From positions 2,110,001 through 2,174,000 of the forward strand of contig JAPWDM010000044.1 of assembly GCA_035578155.1 (NCBI GenBank): DNA of 64,000 nt. The letters run 5' to 3'. Below the pieces are notes generated by a model. The model was not told the DNA's origin and made no database searches. It saw nothing but the letters and a program-made list of their open reading frames with translations. The stretch comes from Brachynemurus nebulosus. Lineage: Eukaryota; Arthropoda; Insecta; Neuroptera; Myrmeleontidae. A program made the position numbers and the translations under genes. Below, piece after piece: positions 11,461-24,548 of the stretch (position 1 is its first letter; each line of letters opens with the position of its first letter).

Positions 11461-12066
11461 GTTGACCAGACGTCGCACAAAGTTGGCCAATATATAGACG
11501 AAGACGAAGTACGCCTCTTTTTTACAGTGTAGAATTTTGTAACAACATTTAAAATAAAAATGTTTTAAGGGCGGCATTTTTATTAGACGAACAAAGGCGG
11601 CAAAGTGGCCAGGAATTTTTCTTGGAAACTGTCATTGGTGTTATGAGTTATAATATTAAAATAAAGGCAATAATGTATGTTAAATACATTTATATTAAAA
11701 TGACAAATCGAAGAATTATTCAGTTAGCTATTTTTATTAAGGTGGAAAATAGGTTGGAGGATAAACTCGAAATGTGGTGAGCTCTTTGATTCAAAGTTTT
11801 TAGGGATTTAGATTTGATTCCTGGCTTTTAAATGCAACATGGTATTTAAAATGTAGTAAATATTTTTGTATATTTTATCTAAATAAAAATAAAGGCGAGA
11901 TTCAGTCCCTTCGTCATTTTAGTATAAGGGTATAAGATAAATAGCAGTACTTATTTTAATACATAATTAATAACCTTCAGTAGTAATGTTTAAGGTATAA
12001 ATTTAAAAAAAAATTATTTTCTCAAAATTTTATAACTATTATTTTATTATATTTACTAACTATATA

Positions 12067-13272
12067 CAGTGGCCATCCAATGGTACGTACTCCGATTTTA
12101 CGTAGTGACGTCAGCGATTTAGTGGGGTTCCCCTCTCACAGATATGTTGTTGTTTGTCTGTGTTGGTGAAAATTTATGTACCAAGCCCGAGTCAGGGCCG
12201 TAGGTAATATTGTCTGAGGGTCTCGTAGCCTTTAAAAATTTTAAAATTTCACTGAAGATATATTATATGCACATATTCTGTATACGTAATATGCAAAATG
12301 CAAATGTAAAATAAGTAACGTAAAATTCTAGAATATTCTAATCATCCACTAGCAGAGATATCAAAAAACAAACTTCACCGTTGAATTGGTCATTAAAAAT
12401 GTGATTAAACAGTGTAGTTTGATAAAAATTCTAGAATGTTCTATTTGTCAACTAGCAAAGATATTAAAAAATCAATTGTACCATTTAATTGTCCATTGAA
12501 AAAGAGATCAAATTACACATTTTGACAAATGTTCTGGAATATTCTATTCGTCAACTAGCAAAGATATTCAAAAACAAACGTCGCCATTGAATTGAGTACC
12601 AAAAAAGAGACCAAATAACATATTTTGAGAAATGTTCTAGAATATTCTATTTGTCAACTAACAAAGATATTGGAAAATCTACTGCACCACTTAATTGTCC
12701 AACCGAAATTAAACTAATGTAAACCAAATGTCCGATTTTGACAAACAATTTTTGCTATCTGACGAATAGAATATTCTAGAACATTTATGAAAATGTGCTA
12801 TTCCGTCTTTTATTCGATGACCAATTAAATGGTGCAATCGATTTTTCGATATCTTTGTTAGTTGACGAATAGAACATTCTAGAATTTTTGTAAAAATGCG
12901 CTGCTTATTCTAATTTTTACTGCGCAATTCAACAGTGAAGTTTGTTTTTTAGTATCTTTGCCAATTCACGAGTAGAATATTCTAGAATTTTTGTCAGCTT
13001 CCGCTATTTGGCGTCTTTTACGCTGATGAATGCGATAGTGAAGTTGATTTTTGGACAGTTTTCTAAAAGTTGTCACTCATATTCATTAGTATAACATTCG
13101 ATTTCCTTTGTCTACACAACCGAATTTTAAGTGTCAATTGTCTCTTAAGATAATATTGTTTTAAATAAATTCAGATAAATAATATTTACCAACCCCCCAA
13201 AACAAAAGTTTACCGACGCCCGTGATCTTCCGATTTTACGTACTTCCCCTTAAATTTTCACCGACCACTACG
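12067..13272. mobile_element. Fold-back-like element with inverted arrays of heat-shock-element units, copy 1
   Basis: The ends CAGTGGCCATCCAATGGTAC and, on the reverse strand, CGTAGTGGTCGGTGAAAATT are imperfect TIRs bordered by TA. The interior is two arrays of ~100-bp units, pointing right in the left half and left in the right half, centred near 12735. Each unit has GACGAATAGAA or TTCTATTTGTC, AGCAAAGATAT and CACCATTTAATTG words. Perfect nTTCnnGAAnnTTCn or complementary modules occur at 12326, 12429, 12532, 12635, 12769, 12872 and 12975. TIRs built from tandem subrepeats are the fold-back (Galileo/FB) plan; assignment to that group is inference. A second copy is at 56776-57849. Confidence 0.75.
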
Positions 13273-13288
13273 TATAATTGGATTTGTG

Positions 13289-13291
<3 letters not shown>

Positions 13292-13380
<89 letters not shown>
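13292..13380. repeat. (TA)n microsatellite
   Basis: A TA tract with a single AC interruption, joining the fold-back element to MITE copy 2. Confidence 0.95.
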
Positions 13381-14090
13381 GGTGATCCAGAATTACGTAC
13401 CGTAATTGCTGGAGCTGATAGTATGTTCAAAAATAATGGTACCTTTTCATCTACAGTTTTTTCCAAAACTCAATAAGAAGGGAGATAAAGCAGAGGGGTA
13501 AAATGTGGAGGGGTGGAACGAAACTAACTTCTTCTTTTAAAAACAATTTTGGGCGCTTTTGATTACTCGATTCATAATCTAGCGGTGCGTATGAATATTA
13601 AGATAATTAAATTTATGGTATCAATTATTCTATCACTTATGATTAGGGGATAATTTGGAAATAGATACTTCTACTTTAAATTACTCGAAAACGGTAATAC
13701 TTATCGAAATGTAACAAGTATACCTTTTTTGCGTGAAATTGTCTGAGGAATCATATTATCAAGGATTTTGTTTAAATAATTGCAAGTTAAAGAAGTAAAG
13801 ACGTGATAACTCACACCTACCACCCAAAGCCACCCCTTAGTCATGAGTGGTGGAATAAGTGTTGACATAAATTTAATCCTTCTAACGCAGAATAAGTACC
13901 CCTAAAATATCAATCCGTTATTCAAAAGCGTTTTGAAAATATTTAAGAAATAATGGTTTTCGTTTCACCCCTTTACAGAGTTGTATCTCCTTTATTATTG
14001 AGTTTTGAAAAAAAGTGTACATGAACAGGTACCATTATTTTTGAACGTACTACCAGCTCTAGCAATTTCGGTACATAATTCTGGACCACC
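13381..14090 (+). mobile_element. ~715-bp MITE family, copy 2
   Basis: It begins GGTGATCCAGAATTACGTAC after a TA tract and ends CATAATTCTGGACCACC. It is collinear and very similar to copy 3 (14846-15561), including GCAGAGGGGTAAAATG and GGGTGGAACGAAACTAAC near the left arm. Its arms are inverted repeats of about 110 bp. No ORF. Confidence 0.85.
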
Positions 14091-14666
14091 TTTACAAACG
14101 ATCCCGGCATTTTTAACACTGGATTCCCATAAGGAAAAAGTTATGTCACAAGAGTGCTTTGGATAAACATATTCCTACTTTTGGTAATTTGCTTTTATAA
14201 AATAATTTTTTTCCATCAAATTATCTGCACTATTTCTTCAACAGAATATTTTTTGGTATTTTTATTATTTTAATATTTATTTTCAAGAAAAAAAATGCTC
14301 TTTTTAATTTACAGCAGATGTTTATTATGTAAAAAATTCGTTAAGTGTGTGTTTTTGACACGCCCTAAGTAATGTCACCTCAGTGAAAGTGTTAATTTAT
14401 GTCTTTTTGTTAACTCTACAGCCCTCTTGCGTTAATTCAATATGGATGTACAACTCTATAATTATTCAATATGGTTATACAACTCTATAATAATGTTTCC
14501 CCCACTATGATCACACAACGATATTAATATGTCATCCTTCGATGACATAAAAATGTAAGATGTAACTATGTAAATATTTATTATGTAAAAATGTGCATTG
14601 CTTGAAAATTACGACATTCGTTTGTTTATTTTACTGCATTATTATTGTTAAAGCTATACATAGATT

Positions 14667-14669
<3 letters not shown>
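14091..14669. other. AT-rich spacer, nothing recognised
   Basis: It contains a small direct repeat (CAATATGG, ACAACTCTATAAT) at 14439-14493. No gene seen. Confidence 0.5.
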
Positions 14670-14728
<59 letters not shown>

Positions 14729-14765
14729 CTTATATAAGGTATATATATATATATATATCTTATAT

Positions 14766-14845
<80 letters not shown>
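14670..14845. repeat. Compound (TA)n with two CTTATATAAGG interruptions
   Basis: TA tracts 14670-14727 and 14771-14845 are separated by a short TA run lying between two copies of CTTATATAAGG (from 14729 and 14760). That motif is itself palindromic. Confidence 0.9.
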
Positions 14846-14848
<3 letters not shown>

Positions 14849-15561
14849 GGTGGTCCAGAATTATGTACCGTAATTGCTGGAGCTGATAGTATGTTCAAAA
14901 ATAATGGTACCTTTTCATCTACACTTTTTTCCAAAACTCAATAATAAGGGAGATAAGGCAGAGGGGTAAAATGTAGAGGGGTGGAACGAAACTAACTTCT
15001 TCTTTTAAAAACAATTTTGGGCGCTTTTGATTACTCGATTCATAATCTAGGGGTGCGTATGAACATTAAGATAATTAAATTTATGGTATCAATTATTCCA
15101 TCACTTATGATTAGGGGATAATTTGGAAATAGATACTTCTACTTTAAATTACTCGAAAACGGTAATATTTATCGAAATGTAACAAGTATACCTTTTTTGC
15201 GTGAAATTGTCTGAGGAATCATATTATCAAGGATTTTGTTTAAATAATTGCAAGTTAAAAAAGAAAAGGCGTGATAACTCACACCCACAACCCAAAACCA
15301 CCCCTTAGTCATGAGTGGTGGAATAAGTGTTGACATAAATTTAATCCTTCTAACGCAAAATAAGTACCCCTAAAATATCAATCCGTTATTCAAAAGCGTT
15401 TGGAAAATATTTAAGAAATAATGGTTTTCGTTTCACCCCTTTACAGAGTTGTATCACCCTTATTATTGAGTTTTGAAAAAAAGTGTACATGAACAAGTAC
15501 CATTATTTTTAAACGTACTACCAGCTCTAGCAATTACGGTACATAATTCTGGACCACCTTG
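14846..15561 (+). mobile_element. ~715-bp MITE family, copy 3 (most complete)
   Basis: This has the best ends of the family: CAGGGTGGTCCAGAATTATG at the left and the complement CAAGGTGGTCCAGAATTATG at the right, with TA on both sides. Arms of about 110 bp share GTACCGTAATTGCT, GTTCAAAAATAATGGTACC and AAACTCAATAATAA. TA borders and CAGGGTG ends suggest Tc1/mariner-type mobilisation. TA tracts abut both ends, so it sits inside a microsatellite in the intron of the lectin exon that follows. Confidence 0.9.
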
Positions 15562-15568
15562 TATATCT

Positions 15569-15570
<2 letters not shown>

Positions 15571-15662
<92 letters not shown>
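15571..15662. repeat. (TA)n microsatellite abutting a splice donor
   Basis: About 92 bp of TA. On the minus strand it forms the first bases of the intron after the lectin exon; the donor dinucleotide GT at 15663-15662 runs straight into the repeat. Confidence 0.9.
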
Positions 15663-15663
<1 letters not shown>

Positions 15664-15666
<3 letters not shown>

Positions 15667-15861
15667 CCCAGGTTTGAGACAAAGATGAGGCAATTAAATT
15701 TGCTTTAGCGCTATTGTCAATAATAGCTAAATTCATATTGTTTGCAACACATATTGCGCCTGCTTCATTCCAAGAGACGTGATTGTTGTAAAAATAATAT
15801 TTATAGTTGTTGAAGTAAATTATTTCATAAGACAGAAATGACTCATCCAGTACATAGGTTG
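15664..15861 (-). CDS. C-type lectin domain exon (internal exon, gene otherwise not found)
   Basis: A 198-bp exon bounded on the minus strand by a TTTAG acceptor (intron side 15863-15862) and a CTGGGAAG/GTATAT donor. It reads about 65 residues in one frame. The peptide has YKYYFYNNHVSWNEAG, then AICVANNMNLAIID, then LIASSLSQTWEG. This matches the first half of the C-type lectin fold: beta1 with Y-Y-F, the W-N-E-A helix, the first conserved Cys, and the M-N-L-A-I-I strand. Both splice sites are phase 1, as is usual for extracellular modules. The second half, carrying the WND and final Cys motifs, must be in another exon; I did not find it within the window. The protein would be secreted or membrane-attached and bind glycans or other ligands. 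The start and signal peptide are not visible. The downstream intron has been invaded by TA tracts and MITEs. Confidence 0.75.
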
Positions 15862-17406
15862 CTAAATGACAAATAATACATTTATTTTTATTAATATAAT
15901 ACATATTTCAATAATATGTCTTTTACTTACATGATCCAATTTTAGAATTAATGAATATAATCAGATTTACAATATAATAATTAAACTGTAACATTTTTAT
16001 TTAACCGAAGGCTATAAAAATTAAATAAAAATGAACTGGTATAATTTTTAGAGATATCGTCACCACTGCAAAATAATACAAGTGTTTTGTTTTAAATTCA
16101 TATTATAGAAATATTATTTTAATCAGAGATTGCGTGAAAGGGTGGGTGAAGTTAACGATCGCCCTGAGCCTTTCTCTCTTTGGGACCTCACATATGTAAG
16201 AAAGCACGTAGCTTTATGGCCTGGCATGTGGAACTTGATTAATACTATGAGGCCCGAGCACTTTCATAGTAAACTTCCCCGGAAGCCGAGAATATTTTTA
16301 AGCAAATTTTATGTAAACAAGTACATAAAATGATTCCACAAAACACTATAAAAGATTCAGCATGTATGTGTTACTTATGCAGGTCAAAAGATGAGTAACA
16401 CACATATACATGCAAGCATACAACACACACATACATACATATGTGGATAAAAATATTATATTGTATAAACGGTGTCGTTGCGTTTCGTCCGAGACCCAAA
16501 TTCTTGGAAAAAAGTTGCGTTTCGTCTGCAACGATTTTATAGTATGAGTATTAACATAAAAGCAAGTGTCGTTTCGTCCGAGCCATGGACATTTCAAAAG
16601 GATGGGAAGGGATGGAACACAGGTATATATGTCAATATATACGTTATATACGTATTCTTACTTTTATTTTTAACCCTTAATACATTCTTTGGGTATTTTT
16701 CGTCAAATAATTATTTTCTCAAAGCAATGTAAATTTCTAAATTTAAATAATTTTTTTTTTTTTACAGATTATTTTTTTAAATATAAAATAAAAATTTGGT
16801 AGATAACCATTTATTTGTTTACGCATTTATTAAATTATTTTGTTTAATTTTTTATTTTTCTTCTTAATTTGCTTAATTTAGAAAGAATTTTGTTATACAC
16901 TCCGACTCTTTCAAATTATTACAAAGTCATAACTGTTTGCCAAACAAACAAAGTTTACCAAATGATTACGGAAATTATATAAAATATTTATTTAAATCAT
17001 ATAAAAAATTTATTTAAGATGTATAAAACATTTATTTTTTTGATAGATTTATTTATTTATTTTTTTCACAATTAACTAATACTACAATTATACTACAATA
17101 TAATAATATTTACAATTAATGTATCCATATTTTGCCATTTGCTAGTTAGTTTTTCACTAGATTTATATCACTGAAAATTACAAAGGATTAAATAATATTA
17201 TTTTAGTTAATTCTTGTCTAAAATCAATTTTATGAGTTGGTACGTAAAGTCAAATCATTTTAATTTTTGTCTAATTTAATTACAACCCATAAGAAAACTA
17301 TAAGAAAACTACAAAAATTTTAGTGTAAATTATTACAAGTGTACGTATATTTATTGATTACAAATTCTACAATATATAATTTTAATAACTGCAATATGTG
17401 GATTAC
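15862..17406. other. Spacer with a GC-richer pocket and a CGTTTCGTC repeat
   Basis: 16130-16333 holds a 67-codon frame with balanced codon use but no domain I recognise; it may be a fossil of a mobile element. At 16473, 16517 and 16568 the motif CGTTTCGTC, or a longer GTTGCGTTTCGTCCGAG form, recurs three times about 45 bp apart. The remainder is AT-rich with nothing recognised. Confidence 0.4.
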
Positions 17407-17740
17407 AATTAGTTAAATAATTCACGTATTTTTTTTTAAAACTGAGCCCCATAAAATCCGTAAAACCCAAAAAAACAAAGAAAGTCGAGTACCACGTTAA
17501 AGAGAGGACTGAGCACTTTAATTTGAAGAAAGGAAATCGAAAATCAAAGGTGGGGTAATGTTACAATTAATACTTTATTTTATCAATTAGTTAAAAAATT
17601 CACGTATTTTCCAAACTAAGCCCCGTAAAATCCGTAAAACTCAAAAAACAAAGAAAATCGAGCACCACGTTATAAAGGGGACTGAGTACTTTAATTTAAA
17701 AAAAGAAAATCGAAAATCGAAGATAAGGTATTTTCAGTAT
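17407..17740. repeat. Two-copy tandem repeat, ~175 bp
   Basis: Units starting near 17407 and 17585 share ATTCACGTATTTT, CCGTAAAATCCGTAAAAC-like, GAGCACCACGTTA and GGACTGAG.ACTTTAATTT words. Function unknown. Confidence 0.75.
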
Positions 17741-20110
<2,370 letters not shown>

Positions 20111-21350
20111 CGAAATATTGGGCACTGGCGGATCTCATCTAAGACCTGTATCCATTTAAAATAATTCAGCTTTCTAAGAGTGAAAAGATTTTCAAAATCA
20201 GTTGAGTAGTTAATTTTTGGCGCTTTTTCGCATAAGGTGCTTGGCGCATATACCCATCTAAACTAGTTTAGCTTTCTAAGAGTAAAAGAATTTTCAAAAT
20301 CGGCTAGGTAATTTATTTTTGGTATATTTGGGACCCAAGACCCCGAACGGCCTTTGTACAGCATAGTGCTATCCACCTAAAATAAGTTAATTCTCTAGCA
20401 ATGAGAAAATATTGAGAATCGGTTCGGTAGCTTATTTCTATCTTATATAATATAGGATATTTTATCTTTCTAATAGTAAAACTATTTTTAAAACCCGTTG
20501 TGTAGTTTTCTATGCCGCATTTGCATCCGCAGGACAGTTGTGGATCTCAGATAACATACTGTACTTATCTAAAATAGTTTACCTCTGCAATAGTGAAAAA
20601 ATTTTCAAAATCGGTCAGTTATTTTATTTTTGACACTTCTGGGTCCCATGGACTTTGACGGACCTTACATAACGTAATCTATAACTATCTAAAATAGTTT
20701 AGCTCTCTAACAGCGAAAAAATTTTCAAAATCGGTCGGTTAGTTTATTCTTGGCGCTTAAAAGATCCCAGGACTCTGACCGACCTCATACAACATATAAG
20801 CTAAATCCTTCTAAAATAGTTTACCTCTGTAAGAGTGAAAAAATTTTCAAAATCAGTCGGTTATTGTATTTTTGACACTTTTAGATCCAATGGACCCTAG
20901 CGGACCTTACATAAGGTAATCTATATGTATCTAAAATAGTTTAGGTCTCTAACAGTGAAAAAATTTTCAAAATCGGTCGGTTAGTTTATTGTTGACATTT
21001 TTGGGTCCCATGGACCTTGGCGGACCTTACATTACGTATTCTATATCTATCTAAAATAGCTTAGCTCTTTGACAGTGAAAAAATTTTCAAAATCGGTCGC
21101 TTATTTTATTTTTGACACTTCTAGATCCAATGGACCTTACCGGACCTTGCATAAGGTAATCTATATCTTTCTAAAATAGTTTAGCTCTCTAACAGTGAAA
21201 AAATTTTCAAAATCGGTCGGTTAGTTTATTTTTCACACTTTTGGGTCCCATGGACCCTGGCGGACCTTACATTATGTAATCTATATCTGTCTAAAGTATC
21301 TAAAATAGCTTAGATCTTTAACAGTGAAAAAATTTTCAAAATCGATCTAG
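20111..21350 (+). repeat. ~120-bp satellite, about 11 units
   Basis: The core GTGAAAAAATTTTCAAAATC with variants recurs near 20180, 20283, 20401, 20483, 20593, 20713, 20838, 20958, 21077, 21199 and 21322. Between cores come CGGTCGGTTAGTTTATTTTT, GACACTTTTGGGTCCCATGG, ACCTTGGCGGACCTTACAT and GTAATCTATATCTATCTAAA. Units become more alike to the right and more degraded to the left, consistent with array growth at one edge. No coding frame spans it. Confidence 0.85.
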
Positions 21351-21769
21351 TTCTTTAAAATTTTTTTTCTGGCATATTTTAAACATTATTATTATGTTAT
21401 CTTTCTATAATATTTAATAATATTATATCATGACATTACCTTCATTATCTTGTTCATTTAAAATTCAATAAAAAAATTAAAAAAATCTTCATTACACATG
21501 CTTAAAATATCTGGTTAATTTTAATTTAAAAAAATGAGACAGAGATATGGTATTTATAATACATAGATTTTGAATAACTACTGTTTGTTTTACGTAAAAA
21601 AATGAAATTGTTATAAGCAACTGAGATAGAAATATAAATTACTTATTACAATGACAAAGAGAGCAAAATAAGGCAAAAGTGAAAATTACGATTTTCTCGA
21701 AAACTACTTAACATAGAAAGAAAATTATAAGAACATTTTCTTCATAATTTTTTTTCCTTTTCAACGATG

Positions 21770-21943
21770 TAAAAATCGAACTGTCTTATGATAGGATCGA
21801 ATGATAAAAAATTGTCAGAAAACCTACTTTTGGACATCCGACGTGTCTGGCTAACGAACTTAGCCAAGCCAATTCAGAATCCAGTCCGCACACAAAATTT
21901 CATAAGCGTTAGACGTTTCGTTCGAGAGTTATGGCGGGAACAC

Positions 21944-21947
<4 letters not shown>
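21770..21947 (+). mobile_element. Probable retroposon 3' tail ahead of a TA tract
   Basis: The words ATCCGACGTGTCTGGC, CACACAAAATTTCATAAGCG, GACGTTTCGTTCGAGAGTTA and TGGCGGGAACACA precede the TA run. The order 'AAATTTCATAAG ... TTTCG..GAGTTATGGCG' resembles 3' tails of insect LINEs and SINEs. Assignment is by pattern only. Confidence 0.35.
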
Positions 21948-22033
<86 letters not shown>

Positions 22034-22156
22034 TTTAGTGAATATCATTTTCGTATTCTAGGGACCTCAAAACATATTTCTGCCATAGTCCCGGACTCAG
22101 ATTGCGTCATGACACCTACTGTAATAGCTGAATTTCGAGTTTTCGAAATTCGCTAA
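21948..22156. repeat. (TA)n plus family-X repeat, copy 3
   Basis: TA 21948-22030 followed by a block collinear with 3801-3926 (AATTTTAGTGAATATCATTT, CTAGGGACCTCAAAACA, CCATAGTCCCGGACTCAG, GTAATAGCTGAATTTC). From 22157 to 22516 I recognise nothing. Confidence 0.75.
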
Positions 22157-22516
22157 TAGATATACATTAAAAAAAAAAACTTTTGTCGCACACGAGAACT
22201 GTAGGAAACAAAATGCAAAATTGGTCAGAAGATGTAACTGATCTAAGTTACATAAGTTATCCAAAAATGGTTTAATCGATGATCTAATCATCCTTATCAT
22301 CTTTATCAATATTTTTCCTGTTTATCCTGCTTATATGGGTGAATCACAGCAATCGTAATCAATTATGAGTAACTCAGAACAGTAAGACGATCAAGACCTA
22401 CCTCGCACGAGATTCGTTCTATAACGTACATCACGTACATCAATGTATACCTCGCACGCGGCTCAGTTGGTGACACTTCGTTTTTATTTTCATTTTTGTT
22501 ATCCTATCTGGCCTAT

Positions 22517-22633
22517 CTTCTATTAGAGTCCCTATAATAAATAGAGTCGTGACATGGCATCCATTTTCTGTCCAAAACAGAGCGAGAAGCTTCAAAATTA
22601 CTTATCACATGTTTGAGTAAATATTTTTGAGTA
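22517..22633. repeat. Left half of the repeat split by the 31-kb insertion
   Basis: It contains AGTCCCTATAATAAATAGAG, inverted relative to TTTATTATAGGGACT at 54028-54042, and CATTTTCTGTCCAAA, inverted relative to TTTGGATAGAAAATG at 53991-54005. It also has CAAAATTACTTATCACATGT, which matches the unsplit relative near 7232. The split repeat was therefore itself a small TIR element. It ends with TA at 22632-22633, where the pogo-like terminus begins. Confidence 0.65.
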
Positions 22634-23062
22634 GGGTAGACCGGGGTTATTTGGGAAATCAAATTTGTAAGAGGTAATTTGAGCAATATTTTATTTAATA
22701 ATGTTATGGAATATGCATCGCTAATTTTTGTTGTACTTTTATTTTTTAAATAAAAAGCCGCGACGTTTTTTATTTTTGGTTTTCAAATTTCCAAGTACAA
22801 ATAAGTTTATTTTTTTTAAATAAAAAGTAGCGACATTTTTAATTTTAAGCGACATTTTTGTAATTATATAACTCTTTTTTGTTTTGACTGGTCTTGGTGT
22901 TATATAAGTCTTTCTTTTATATACAGAAGTTTTTACAGAAGTTTTTATATACAGAAGTATATTAATTTCGATACCATTTTCTCGGTGATCGACACGGCGA
23001 ACAGTACTGTTCAGTTTTTCATTGTTACTTAAAATTTTCTAGTGTATATTTTTAAAGTTATA

Positions 23063-23812
23063 ATGGCATATAAAATTAATAATTTAAAATTGATAAATGA
23101 AAAGCGACCCATTATATGGGACACGGAAAGGATACATAGTGATATATATAACAGAAAATTGGCTTGGAATCAAATCATAAATTGTTTTTCCAACGAAGAA
23201 ATAAATTTTGATAACAAAAAAAAAAAAAAAAAATTGGAGAATTCTTACAGAAACGTTGGAAAAATATTAAGGACAGATATTTTGCAGTAATAAAACAAAA
23301 AAATTAAATCCTGAAAAGAAAAGAAAACCATATAAATATGCAAATCAACTACAATTTTTAATTAAAAAAACGCAAAAATTAAATAAAAACGAAAATTTAT
23401 TGGAAACGAAAAATAAAACGTTTATAATGACGAAAATGAAACATTTCTGTTATCTTTGTTGCCAACATTAAAAACATTTTTAGAAGATTTAAATAAAAGT
23501 TTAAAACTCGAAATAATGCAATTGATAGAAAAATATGATATAATTTCGAAAAATGAAAAACAATCGTTATCAGTATCAGAAGATACCGTAGCTGAAAAAA
23601 TAAAACCGCAGGAAATTTTATTACAATCGCCACCGAATTTTCAATCTAATATTTTACAAACTGAATCATCAGTACAAGTTCATTCACCAACTAGAGAGCA
23701 ATCGGAGTACATGTCTGCTGTTCAAACACCGATTTATAGTTCTACATCAATGGATTCAATTGATTCTTACTTATCCAATTTTTTTACTACAGAGTATACT
23801 GAATTTCCTTAA
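23063..23812 (+). pseudogene. MADF-BESS gene broken by frameshifts
   Basis: Reading from ATG at 23063 gives the start of a MADF domain (L-K-L-I-N-E-K-R-P-I-I-W, then A-W-N-Q-I-I). After a 17-base A run (23217-23233) the next frame gives the end of the domain, L-Q-K-R-W-K-N-I-K-D-R-Y. Further slips at A-rich spots near 23300 and 23405 lead to a BESS-like motif (N-D-E-N-E-T-F-L-L-S-L-L-P-T). An S/T-rich tail follows, with a stop at 23810-23812. MADF-BESS proteins are DNA-binding Adf-1-like factors. It lies ~740 bp upstream of the transposase, same strand, inside the same TIRs, so it may be the accessory gene of the transposon. All breaks are in A runs, so either decay or base-calling error in homopolymers is possible. 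Confidence 0.65.
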
Positions 23813-24548
23813 CCCTTAACTGGTCTACTCACTTTTTGAAACATAAGTAGTCTACTGGAGTACAAAAGTTATTTTCTTAAATTATTGGTTAATCTGCTTT
23901 GAAAATAGAAAAATATTACTAAAAAAAATACTATTATTAAAAATTTTCCTGAGGTCATAACATATTTTATTTAATCGTTTTCACAAATAATTTTCCTGGA
24001 AATATCTAGGAATATGAAATTAGAATTTAAATAGTAATAAAGTAAAAAAAAAAAATAGAATTGAAACATTAATCTAAAAATAAAATTGTATTTTTGCATA
24101 TTTCAGAAAATTAAGTTACTTAGATTTGTTTACACATAAATTAAATTTAATTAATTAATTAATTACCTTTAATTTGGTTAATTATTTTAAATAAGATTAT
24201 CAATTTACTGGGATACAAAAAAACTAAATCGTTAATAACTGAAATTAAAAGTTTGTAAAGAAAAGGTAATCATACATCAAATTGAAGTACTTAATCTCAT
24301 TTGGGAATACATAGTGGTTACAGTTCAGTAATAGCGATTATAAAAAAAATTATTTAGAAAAAAATAAAGTAAAATTGGATTTGTAATTCTGTAGACCAAT
24401 TAAGGGTTAAATTTATCACCGTGTCCGTCATCGATTGAATAGTCAAAATTTGTATCATTTATAAATAAGTAAGTACAATTTTTTTCATTAACAAAACTAT
24501 GATTAAGATTTTCTTTTATTAAATTTTTGTTTTTTATTTCTTTTAGAT
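23813..24548. other. Spacer between MADF-BESS and transposase genes
   Basis: AT-rich. It has inverted words TTAACCCTTAACTGGTCTAC (23810-23829) and GTAGACCAATTAAGGGTTAA (24391-24410), which form an imperfect inverted pair about 600 bp apart and may delimit a small insertion. A TTTTATTTCTTTTAG tract lies just before the transposase ATG and could be a splice acceptor. Confidence 0.45.

Noticed and set aside
16130..16333. 67-codon frame with balanced composition
   Set aside because: No recognised domain, no splice sites that I can defend and no upstream exon. Kept only as a note in the spacer entry.
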